A DNA stretch of 64,000 nt from Nereocystis luetkeana (Eukaryota > Sar > Phaeophyceae > Laminariales > Laminariaceae), in contig JARUPZ010000019.1 of the NCBI GenBank assembly GCA_031213475.1, positions 10,446,698 through 10,510,697 of the forward strand, in the 5' to 3' direction. A program made the position numbers and the translations under genes. This document shows positions 1 to 10,200 of this stretch, piece after piece. The first letter of the stretch is position 1. Each line of letters starts with the position of its first letter. The notes beneath the pieces are model-generated. The model was not told where the DNA came from and made no database searches. It saw only the letters and a list, made by a program, of their open reading frames with translations.

Positions 1-802
1 GAAATATTAGCGCGCTTAACCAACCGTGGCAAACATTATTTGTAACCTATGGTTAACGTTTTTCCAACCTATCTCACCTGCAATAGCCACACGTATGGCC
101 GCACTTACCGCGGGTACCGCGGGTTACGCCGCGGTGCTTGTCGGTGTACTTGCTGCAACATCTGCAGCGACACGTGCCGCGGTTGACACTTTGGCTTAAC
201 ACTTTGCCTTGGTTGCTTACGCGGGTGGTGCCGGCGAGGAGTGTATCGAGACACCCGCCGCGCACACTTACCACGGTTCCCACAGTACTTGTCACGACAC
301 ACGCCACAGGCACCTACCACGGCAACATCCGCGGCAAGGACCGTGGCAAGCTCCACCGCAGGTGCCATGGAAAATTGCGTCACGAGTACCGCGGGACTTC
401 GCGCGGCAGTGTCGCGACAAGTATCGTGGCACTGCGCGCGACAAGTAAGTGTCGCAGCATACACCATGACAGGTGCGGTGGCGGGGGCCGCGGCATATAT
501 CGTGGCAGGGTTCGCGACACGTGCCACATAGAGTGTTGCGATATCGCGGCAAGTACGGTGCCGTGGCGAGTGTCGCGGCATGTACCGTGACAGGCACGGC
601 GGCAAGTGTCGCGGTAAATACGTGGCAGGTGTCGTGTTGGTGTATCATGGAAGGGTCCGTGGCGGATATTATGGTGACATTTGTCGCGACACCCAATGCG
701 CCGACACCCGCGACAAGTAACGCTGCGGTTTTCGCGACAGACACTGCAGCTGCCCCCGCGGCAAGTGCCGCGAACAGATGTCGCGGCTTGTGCGCAGATT
801 TC
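1..802. repeat. Degenerate GC-rich satellite block
   Basis: The stretch is built from endlessly varied short words such as GTGGCA, GTCGCG, CGCGACA and CGCGGCA, spaced roughly 10-20 bases apart. All six frames give open but low-complexity translations rich in R, H, C, T and A, so the apparent reading frames here are artefacts. The same composition resumes after the LTR element, so this was one block before that insertion. No gene is seen. Confidence 0.75.
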
Positions 803-807
803 GATAC

Positions 808-1069
808 TGTTGATAGATCTCTAAAGGTATAGACGCAGCTGGCACGGGAACGCGTGGTTGCTCCAGACAATATCACGGAACTCATCTTATATTATACATC
901 CGAGCTGTCGAGCTGACTCGCCTCCTATGGAGCTACATCTAACGAGTGGTATTGGTGGGGTACACGTTACCCCGACATCCCAATACCCTACCACCAGAAT
1001 CCCTGTTCAGCATGGAACTCCTCAATCTACGATGGATCTTACGGATCGTGTTCTTGAGCACAGTCAACA
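808..1069 (-). repeat. LTR (left copy)
   Basis: 262-bp long terminal repeat with TGTTGA...TCAACA ends. GATAC lies immediately outside at 803-807. By the inferred minus orientation this is the 3' LTR. Confidence 0.85.
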
Positions 1070-2814
1070 TCCCCCCTGCTCACTATACACGACCATACTC
1101 CAATATCCCCCCAGGTCGGTAACACTGTACACGACCCTACCAATGTCCCCCCTGTTCCGGTGCATGACAAGGCACAAAATAGCAGGGTTGATAGATCGCA
1201 ATATCAGAATCACCTCATACCAAACTCAGAAACTCAAAACTCCAATCTGCAACTCAAAAATCAAGTCCTCGAATCAACACTCAAATCGTCATATCATTAT
1301 TCAAACGATCAAGTCCAAAGCCTCTCTGTTCCAAACATGTAAAACTCTCGAAATCCAATGCCAGGTAAAACGGCACTCTTCTCGGGATTCAGCCAGGTAA
1401 AACGGCGTTGTCCGCGGAATTGATCCAAGTATATTCGTCCACTTTCAAGAAAATATAAAACGCAAATCGACTCGAACGTAATTGTAGAAATTCCAATCCT
1501 GTCGACAAATAATCAGCGTGTTAGTTACCAAAAACCGAAAACGAAAAGTATTCAATCCGAACCGTATGCACCCCCTGGCATTTCAGTGTTCAGTCCTACC
1601 AACCTCTCTCTCAGTATTCCGAACTTCTATCCAAACCTTCCCTCGTCAGAAAACATTTTTATGTGGACCGCACACGCCCCCAGGCGCTTCCTAGTCTCAC
1701 TTCAGCCTTGTCAAAAACCTACCAGGTAAATCACAAGTATCATCAGAAAAATACCACAGGAGTGGTCATGTCAATAAAAAAATCAAGTCAAGAAACTTAA
1801 TGCCAGAGATCGCGAGGAACCCCGTTCCTCCGGACAAGAGTCTCCCCTTATCCCCTACTCCCGCCATAGATACACAGATCGCGACGGTAATGCGAGATAG
1901 CACATAGGTTTCCCCACTAGAAGAATATTTGACGTTGCGACCACTCGGAAAATACCAAAAACTCTCGTGGAATCCAAATCGACCGGAAACACAATTCAAA
2001 AACAAAAAACAATGAAATCATTCATTCAGATTCACAGGCAATCACATTTCATTAGAAACCACCCCGATACCCCAGACACTACTGCTGTTGCCTCCGCCGC
2101 GGCTGCCTCTCCGTCCGGTCTCGTGGCGTCGCCGCAGCTCGGGTCATCCAGCTTATCCTCCTGGGTGAATCAAACGTCGCCTCCGCAGTAATGACCCGAC
2201 ACACACAAGGGATGGGGCGTGCAATCGAGCGATTAGGTCTGCATTGGGTGTTTTGCTCTTCCCATGTGTCAACAGCTTTCCAACTCCTCTTTACCACTAA
2301 AGTTTCAAATGCGACTGTAAATAAACAGATGCTTGTCAACGAGAATATCTGGTCCCACATCAAATCCATGTATTCCTCGACCACTACATATACCCGGATG
2401 TTTCTCTTTCCATTCTACTTCTGCTGCTGTACTCTTATTGAATATTACCCCGTTCGCATACGAGCATCTCGCCTTTTTTTGGTACGTATCAAGTAGGATG
2501 GGTGGTCCTACACATCAACTCAAAAACTTAAAAACGAGATGTCCGCGTATAAAGATCTAAATCTGTGGAATGCCGCAAACTAACGGAGTCTCAACTAACG
2601 TGTTGCTGTACGTAGTTGGGCTCAAGGGTTCAACACATACATAGATGCTCAGACAAAACTGTAACCTGCATCTCATGCCCATATTTGCCCAACTAGGTAA
2701 CAGTGATCTCCGTGGCCCTCCCCTCGGCAAACGCTACTGGTGTCTGGAGGCACACTATCATAATCATTCGTATTGTCTCCAGCGCGCACGCTCGAAAAGC
2801 ACAAATTACGAAAT

Positions 2815-2925
2815 TCGGCGAGATTCGAACCCCCGACCCACCCTTGGGAATTATACAGCACTACCTGCTAGACCACTCATTCCGCGTAACTTAGAAGGAA
2901 TGGACCACTGAGCTACTCAGTCACT
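2815..2925 (-). repeat. tRNA-like (SINE-head-like) fragment inside the LTR element
   Basis: Read on the minus strand this carries pol III box A-like words (TAGCTCAGTGG and TGGTCTAGCAGG) followed by a box B-like GGTTCGAATC. The two strands of the acceptor stem do not pair, so it is not a working tRNA gene. It is most simply a tRNA-derived SINE head carried within the retrotransposon interior. Confidence 0.5.
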
Positions 2926-4487
2926 GCTAGATGGGGGGAAAAAGGGTTGGATAGGCAAGAGCTGAAAGACATACGTTTTTACGCCATATAAAATGAACGC
3001 CATGCATCGGTCGCAGGGATACAGCAGCATGGATATCATAACGAAATTCTTCATTGTTCATTCTTCAATGGTTGCATAAAATACAGACAGATGCTTGTAC
3101 CAGATACAACTTGACATTGTGGTGCTCCGCAGGCCGAGCAACGCGATGGGCATGCCCAGTACATCAATGCAACTTAACTCGGCGCCAACTTTGTGCACTT
3201 GTCTTCGATACTTCATTCTCCCCCGAATTCTCAGCCACAACTCGAATTTTACGCTTTCGCAAATACTTTACTTTCATCTCGTACAAGTACTCGCACTCGC
3301 ATCGATGCCCAACCAGAGCCCTCGACCAGTCAACTATAAAACAGACAGACGTCATTGTCCTGCAATCGTCTACATAATAACTTCAGTGAGGGAAGCTATA
3401 TACGAACACGTCTGTGCATCTCATTCTAATTCCAACATTCTCAATTCTCAATCGCAATGTTCGGATATTATCTACCACTCTTAAATCGATATAAAATCAA
3501 TCTAAAAACGGAAATTACCGACAGCAAACAATCAACAAAGTCAAACGTGCCTGTTGCGGACGTAAGTCCTTGCTGGTGGCGCCTCGGTCTCTTCTCTTTC
3601 ACCCTCTCTCGCTGGGGGCAGTGCATCCTGTCGCGCCCGTGCGCTGATCCCGAACAGCAGATGCAGATTCCCCCCCCTGCGCCCATCCTCACTCTCCTTC
3701 ATCTCCCTCTTCGGGGGCAACGTCCCCCCTCCATCAACCACCTGCGGGCGCTGTGTTTCAGCAGTCCAGGAAAACGATTTTGCCCAAAAACACTTTCAGC
3801 TTCCACCCGCGGTCTCCACCTTCCACCCGGCTCCTCCCGGCGATACACATACTCGTCCTTCACCCTCTCATATATTCTTATTAGTTTCTACTTCTACTTC
3901 GCCAGCGCGAAACGAACCCACAGATAGATTCAGGCAGATACCTGGCTCTCCTGGGGTGTTGCAGCATCGACGGAAACGCGGCGGTCGAGACGACGGCGGC
4001 GGCAGCGGCGGTAGCGAAGACGGCGGTTGCGTCGGCGGTGGTGACGGCGGCGGCGATGACGGTGGTTGCTGCGTGCGCTTCATCGTCGCAACAGGCGCAG
4101 CAGTCCTCTGACTGCTGCTGTTGCGACGGTGCTACTGGAGGTGCTGTTGCCCCTGCAACTGCTGCTCTCCAGAGCCTTCGCCACCAGTGCCAAGCGAATC
4201 TACCAGGTCCGGCTCAAACTTGGCCCTGCTGGGATCGCTGCTGCTTCTGGTGCGGCATCTTCTTCTTCTTCTCTTACGTCCTTTCCACCAGGACCTCGAT
4301 CCTCTCCGGGATCATCCGCAGCAGCAGCTTCTCTACATGCATATACATGCATATTCTACTAATTTCCCACGTTGGCTTCCAGACTAGACACGTCATCTAA
4401 ACCAGACATGCCGGAAGGTTCCCACCTCTCTAGGTTGGCCTGGGCCACGCTTGCCAATAATAGAAGATCACCGGTTTTTCACTAGTG

Positions 4488-4749
4488 TGTTGATAGATCT
4501 CTAAAGGTATAGACGCAGCTGGCACGGGAACGCGTGGTTGCTCCAGACAATATCACGGAACTCATCTTATATTATATATCCGAGCTGTCGAGCTGACTCG
4601 CCTCCTATGGAGCTACATCTAACGAGTGGTATTGGTGGGGTACCCGTTACCCCGACATCCCAATACCCTACCACCAGAATCCCTGTTCAGCATGGAACTC
4701 CTCAATCTACGATGGATCTAACGGATCGTGTTCTTGAGCACAGTCAACA
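4488..4749 (-). repeat. LTR (right copy)
   Basis: 262-bp long terminal repeat, about 99% identical to 808-1069. GATAC lies immediately outside at 4750-4754. By the inferred minus orientation this is the 5' LTR. Confidence 0.85.
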
Positions 4750-4754
4750 GATAC

Positions 4755-4980
4755 ACACACCTCGGCGTGCCTCAGTATCAACCGCGGAACTTCACGTGGA
4801 TTTTGTCGGACACTAAGTACTTGTCGCGGGCGTTGTCGTGGCATGCCATGGAATGCCATGGGGCGCCGTAGGCCTTACCACGACGTGCCGCGAGCCTCGC
4901 TGCGACCTGTCGCGAGCCTTACCGTGGCGCCTGCGGTGAACTTTGCCGTGGCAGTTGTGGGCCGCGACATGTCGCGAAAA
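4755..4980. repeat. Satellite block, right part
   Basis: The words GTCGCG, GTGGCA, CCGTGGC and CATGCCATGG recur as in 1-802. This is the continuation of that block on the other side of the LTR element. Confidence 0.65.
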
Positions 4981-5358
4981 AGTCAAAAATGTACATCCCT
5001 CGATTTTCCCGCCGTTTTATCGCGTAATTAATTAGCAAAATGAGGCAAAGAAAGCACGGGGACAACATTATTACAAGAATACGTTTTATGAGGGCATTAT
5101 TAGGTGGGGGTGTCGAATCCGCTCTCCTTACATACACGTTTACAAGTAAGTTCTCCTTGCTTTTGAGGGGCCTTCAAATTTCCGTTAAACGTCTTCAAAT
5201 TTCAGTCTGTCGATAAGGCTGGCCCTTTCTTTATAGGAGATCCTCTAGCCTTTCCCACCACGCCTTTTTCTCTTCGGTATTTTTTTCAGTGGCTGGATAA
5301 CGCTGTAACACACGCCGAACGTGTACCTGGTACGCACGTATTCTCGTCGACCTATCTA
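4981..5358. other. Intergenic, nothing recognised
   Basis: No coding pattern or structural RNA is seen. One copy of the word TACCWGGTA lies at 5324-5332 in the palindrome GTACCTGGTAC. Confidence 0.4.
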
Positions 5359-6193
5359 TGCCAATGGTACAGCGAAGTTTCAATAAAAAGTTTGAATTTC
5401 AAAGATACCCGCCAAAATTTTTCAGAACACGCTTCCTATCTATGGGCCACGTGAAAAAAAAAGAAGTTCCTATCCCGATGGGTCAACTCTTGGAAAAGCC
5501 CGGAAAAAGCAAATCTGGGGCTGATGTTGGGCCAACATCGATCGGCTTGAGAAAAACTCAGGCCGATCTTTGGTTCGAAGCGGCGAGATTCCGAGTCCTC
5601 GACAGACATCGATCAACAAAACCAACGATTGCGTCATGAATTCTGAACGGAGTGCGCTCGTTAGGGGCTCCGACCCACCCTAGGGTCAATGTCTTCACAC
5701 CATGGCCGGCGTCACGTGGCGGGAGCTGACCAGGCGTATGATAAAAAAACATTTGGTCGCTGGTTTGCACAAAACAGAAGACAAAACTTCTCCATCCGTC
5801 TCGAACGGCAAAAAATAGACTTTTTTTCAGGTTTGGGAGGATACCGTAGGACGTCGCCGGCAAGCTCTCGCTCCCTTGACCATGGGTCCACCTGATATCA
5901 TCGAGGCCGTCATCTATGTTTGTTGGCCTTGCCAGATCCCGAGCGGGTTGGCCGTGGGATGAGTCTATGTCGAGATCGAGCGTCGATCGTCGCACGAGCT
6001 GGTTTCTATCACCGTGTTGACAATTTGCAACCAGAAAAAACTAATTGCGCCGCCTGCAGCTGTTGGGGGAAAAAAAAAAAAAAATCAAACTTTCTCTTTT
6101 TTTCCCACAGCGGCGGTAAGAGAAATTTTTCGGCTGTTTTTTTAAAGCCATATATTTGAAAAAAAACTTTTGAACTTCGCTGTACCATTGGCA
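5359..6193. mobile_element. Inverted-repeat (MITE-like) element, about 0.83 kb
   Basis: A perfect 21-bp inverted repeat bounds the segment: positions 5359-5379 start TGCCAATGGTACAGCG, and 6173-6193 are the reverse complement. Weaker similarity continues inward (AAAGTTTGAA-like). The interior has A/T runs, a short hairpin around 5538-5570, and a 145-codon frame on the minus strand (5558-5995) with no recognisable domain. No clear target-site duplication was found, so the ends are approximate. It may be a DNA-transposon remnant or non-autonomous derivative. Confidence 0.5.
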
Positions 6194-6356
6194 AAGGTCT
6201 TACTCGTACGTATCGATATCGATCTTGACAAAGGCTCGGGGTTTTTTTCTTCAATTCCTTGTTTATGTTTTAGGGACGAACATGAGGTTGAACATAAAGG
6301 AAATACGTATCAATAAAATACGGGCGAACGGCTTATCATACAACTTGTAAATTCAG

Positions 6357-6359
<3 letters not shown>

Positions 6360-6387
<28 letters not shown>
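6360..6387. repeat. AT dinucleotide microsatellite
   Basis: A run of TA repeats directly abuts the T-rich (tail) side of the SINE at 6387-6726, as expected for expansion at a retroposon tail. Confidence 0.85.
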
Positions 6388-6390
<3 letters not shown>

Positions 6391-6726
6391 TTTTGCTCAT
6401 CCCATTCATTATCTTCGCACATCTTCTTCTCTCTCTCCTTCCCACTCGTAACTCAGATCCGGGTTCACATAGCAGGCTCTTCTACCCCCTTCCCGCTACG
6501 GTACGTGCCTTCATTTTTATCGCGAGAACATTTCAGCCTTTTCTTCCCGGGTCGACTCGCATCGAATTGTGCCTACCCACGCTGCAAGGCGCTCTCAACA
6601 ATTAAATCCTTTTTATTTTTATTTTTGCAAATAAAGTCAAATCAAAGTCCGACCCACCTGGGGCTCGAACCCAGGACTCGAATAATAAGTAGAATTCGAG
6701 GTTAACTACTTGAACCACTGGGGCGA
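6387..6726 (-). mobile_element. tRNA-derived SINE, copy A (full length)
   Basis: On the minus strand it begins with a tRNA-like head (6726 to about 6650). The head has a box A-like AGTGGTTCAAGTAGTTA and a box B GGGTTCGAGCCCC. An unrelated ~240-bp body follows, and it ends in an A run at 6387-6394. The head and body match copy B at 40059-40413; the 3' half also matches 13986-14114, and a diverged copy lies at about 29640-29905. No protein is encoded; mobilisation would depend on a LINE. Frames through it are artefacts. Confidence 0.8.
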
Positions 6727-7134
6727 TTGGGATACACGAGACGAGACGTATTACACAGCTTGCAAGCTATAAGTCATGGAGTATCAACTATCAGCCGAAC
6801 TCTAATAGCTAACGTATTCCATATTTATTTTCATAAAATACCATGCACACATAATATTCAAATATTCATCTTTTAAATACTCCGAATGTTATATACCTAC
6901 GTATTCATTCGGTATTTATTTGCCACGTATCTGGTGCCAGGGTATTACGTTTATTTTTTACAGCATGCCGAACTTCCGAGTGCACTGGGGGAAATTCTGT
7001 TCCGGCAGTGAGTTCTTTGTTTTGGTTGTCGCGTTGCAACAAGCATGTACTCCACATCCCATTTCCTACCAGTTAAAGCTATTCACTAAACAATAGTAAA
7101 ACTACAAGTGAGTGCACTTGGAGCGAACTCGAGG
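6727..7134. promoter_or_regulatory. Upstream region of the main beta-helix gene
   Basis: About 400 bp of AT-rich sequence precedes the first ATG of the large gene. It presumably holds the promoter and 5' leader. No convincing TATA box or initiator can be singled out. Confidence 0.3.
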
Positions 7135-7275
7135 ATGAAGGCACCGTTCTTGCTTGCAGCGCTATGCGCTGGACCTCTGGGGGCGATCGCCCAGACAACA
7201 CTTCAAATCGCGGAGTGTGATGATCTACCTTCAAGCATCACGACTGACACTACATTGCAGTTCACTGCACAAGAG
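7135..7275 (+). CDS. Exon 1: signal peptide
   Basis: 47 codons, ending phase 0 at GAG|GTAATT. The ATG at 7135 is chosen because it directly begins MKAPFLLAALCAGPLGAIAQ, a classic signal peptide with an AQ cleavage site; an in-frame GTG upstream is less likely. A cysteine-containing stretch (AECDDLPSS) follows. Confidence 0.75.
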
Positions 7276-10200
7276 GTAATTGGTAGTTCTGCAGATCATA
7301 GACGGGCAGTCTACGTACGACTACAGCAATATGCTTGGTTACTTTCGCTTTCTGTCCTCAATTCAAAAAACAAATTGCCTGTCGTAAAACCAGCAATAAT
7401 ATCGGATAGTGAAAGCGTTACTCGATACCTGGTACCTGCTTTGCGTGTCGTATCACCGTCGCGGAAAGCGTGGAACTCGTAGCGAACGGAGAAGAGAGGC
7501 TAGGATCCACGTGAGTAAGCACCCCATTCGACGTCATCTAGGAGATGATGGGCGTCGAGGCGCGTTGGGATTGCTGCCCCCAGCACGTCGGAGCCTCGGC
7601 ACGAACCGGGCCGGGCGAAAAAACACGGAACGGAAGAAACACACCGCCTGGGAAAAGCGGAGGGTAGAGGAGAAAAAACACGCTGCACGGAAGAAGAGGA
7701 GGCAAGGTCGGAAAGGTCGCAGAGAAGCTCGAAGGTTACGCTCAGATGCTAGGGCTAGGTACAGAGCTGGGGAACTCGTCGTGGGTACGTTCAATGTTCG
7801 TACACTCGCCTTCAACGGCAAAAATGGCATCGGCCACAGCGAGGTCATCATGAAGGTATGCCAGGAACTAGGATGCGATGTCGTAGGTCTCCAAGAGACT
7901 AGGCGAGACGGGCATAGCACGTTCACAGCAGCTGAATACACGATTTTTTGCTCTGGAGCAGACGGCAGCAAATACTAGAGGAAGGGCACCCATGGTGTAG
8001 GACTAGCTGTCAGGGAGTCTATTGTGGCAGGTTAGGTGTGGGCAAGGATGGTCTCGAGGTGCAGTGCGTTAGTGCCAGACTGATGAAAGTTCGCATTCAA
8101 CTTGAGGGCAAATCAAATGCTGTTTCTTTTGTTGTCGGCTATGCGCCGATACTGGATGCACCCGTTCGCGAGAAAGATCAATTCTGGAACGAACTGAACA
8201 AAGTCGTCTCGGGGGTCCCAAGTGGGGATCACCTACTTGTACTCTTGGATGCAAATGCTCGCACCGGCAAGCGAGAGAGCGGATGTGCCGGCAGTAAGGT
8301 GATGGGTAAATACGGGCGCGATGAATTGAACAACAACGGAGAGCGACTACTCCTCCTCGCAGATGACAACAGGCTTGCACTCCTCAACACGTTCTTTGCC
8401 ACACCTACTCGCGGAGTGTCGTACACTTTCCAATCTCCAAACTCCGGGAAGGGTCAGTGTAGGCTAGACTACATCCTTACTCGGCAAGTTGATCGACGCC
8501 TGGTCCGCAACATGACAGTACGGAAACCCCCAGAGGATCGGCATGAATCTGACCACAACCTCGTGGTCTGCAATATTCGCCTCTTGGGTCGGTTCGCGCC
8601 GAATCGGAGGGTAAAAGCAGGCAGCGGAAAACGAGCTATTAATCTACAACGGTTGATGGCAGACCCCGGTCTCCGAGCGGACCTCAATAGGGAGATAACC
8701 AAACTTACCCCCCCACCGCCTGGTACAATTGGGAGTGTCGATGATAAGGCAACTGCTCTAGTGGAGACCGTGCTGTCGACTGCTGCTAAACTAGCACCTC
8801 ATACCAGTCGAAAACAAGGGCCGCTGGGCTGGTGTACGCCCGAAGAGGTAAAAGCAGAGGTGCACTCACGATGGCAGGAGAAGGAAAATGCGAGGACGCA
8901 ACTACGTGCTAACCCGGAAGACAAAAATCTGCGAAAAGCTGTGAAGATTGCCACTAAACAGCTCAAACGTGCGAGGACGGACGGAGTGCAGATGTTCTTC
9001 GAGGAATACGTCCGTCAACTCGAAAGGCGTATCCAAGAAGGTGATCAGTTTGGGTTCTACAAGCACCGTAAGGGGATGAATGTGGAAGGAAAGAGGACTT
9101 TCCATTCGCAGTACATCAGGGACGAGGAAGGTAGATTACTAAGAGACATAGGCCTCATCCGGGAACGATGGGTAAGGTGGTTCCATAAGCTGCTAAACAC
9201 AAGGTCATCGACCCTCGATCCGACTATCGTCGATGAGCTCAAGGTCTGGCCCTCGTGCAGTCCGCTGGACGACGTCCCGTCTAGATACGAGGTGGAAGAC
9301 GCGATCAGGGCGATGGCGAACCGCAAGGCGGTTGGGCCTGATGGTCTCCCAGCTGAACGTCTGAAGGTCCTGGCCGACGAGGGAGACTCGGACACCTTGG
9401 GAAGCTTCTACGAGATTATCGTCGCTGTGTGGAGGGGAGGGGTCGTGCCGCAGCAATGGAAGGATGCAACGATTAAGGTGCTGCACAAGAAGAAAGACAG
9501 GACGGAGTGTGGTAACTATCGTGGCATTTCCCTAGTCGCGCATGCCGGCAAAGTGCTCCTCAAAGTCATCGCGCGCCGATTCAGCGACTATTGCGAACGG
9601 GAAGGCATCCTGCCGGAGGAGCAGTGTGGCTTTAGGCCCGAACGATCGACGGTCGACATGATGTTCGTGGTGCGACGCTTGCAGGAATTGGCAAGGAAGA
9701 AGGACACTCCGCTCTTCATGTGCTTTGTCGACCTCACCAAAGCCTACGACTCCGTCGACCGAACCCTCCTGTGGGCTGTCTTGGCTCGCTTTGGGGTGCC
9801 ACCTAGAATGCCCACCGTTATCCGCCAATTCCACGACGGCATGCGAGCATGCGTGCGGCTGGATGACGGCGAGTGCTCAGATATGTTCGACGTAAAACAG
9901 GGCCTACGGCAAGGGTGTGTGCTCGCGCCATTGTTGTTCAACATGTTTTTTACAGCGGTGCTGCGTGTGATGGAGAAACGTTTCGCTGCTGATAAAGCCA
10001 TCACGGACAGCTTGGTGCAACTCCAACAAAAGCAGGAGAAGAAGAAAAAGAAGAGGGGGAAGGCACGGGTCGGGCACGCCGACGGACAGGGGAATGATAA
10101 AGAGGCCCAGACACTGTGGGCTATGCTCTATGCCGACGATGCAGGCATAGTATCGAGATCACCCAACGGCCTGGAGAGGATGATGACGGTGATCGTGTCT

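Larger units (their letters stand above)
808..4749 (-). mobile_element. Non-autonomous LTR retrotransposon (TRIM/LARD-like)
   Basis: Two near-identical 262-bp direct repeats (808-1069 and 4488-4749) begin TGTTGA and end TCAACA. They are flanked by the same 5-bp duplication GATAC (803-807 and 4750-4754), which shows one insertion event. A polypurine run reads next to the left LTR on the minus strand (1070-1077 is C-rich on plus), so the element probably runs right to left. No reverse transcriptase, integrase or protease domain is recognisable in the 3.4-kb interior; only short frames and a tRNA-like segment at 2815-2925 are seen. The LTRs differ at about three sites (about 99% identical), so the insertion is fairly young. 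It sits inside the satellite block. The family (copia or gypsy) cannot be told. Confidence 0.85.

Noticed and set aside
74-885. Several overlapping open frames of 79-197 codons on both strands
   Set aside because: All lie in low-complexity satellite DNA; the openness comes from composition, not coding.
2962-2999. Possible promoter or gene start inside the LTR element interior
   Set aside because: Only short frames without domains; the segment is bounded by the LTRs and is better explained as element interior.
6650-6726. tRNA gene
   Set aside because: Box A and box B are present, but the stems do not pair properly and the sequence is the head of a repeated SINE.
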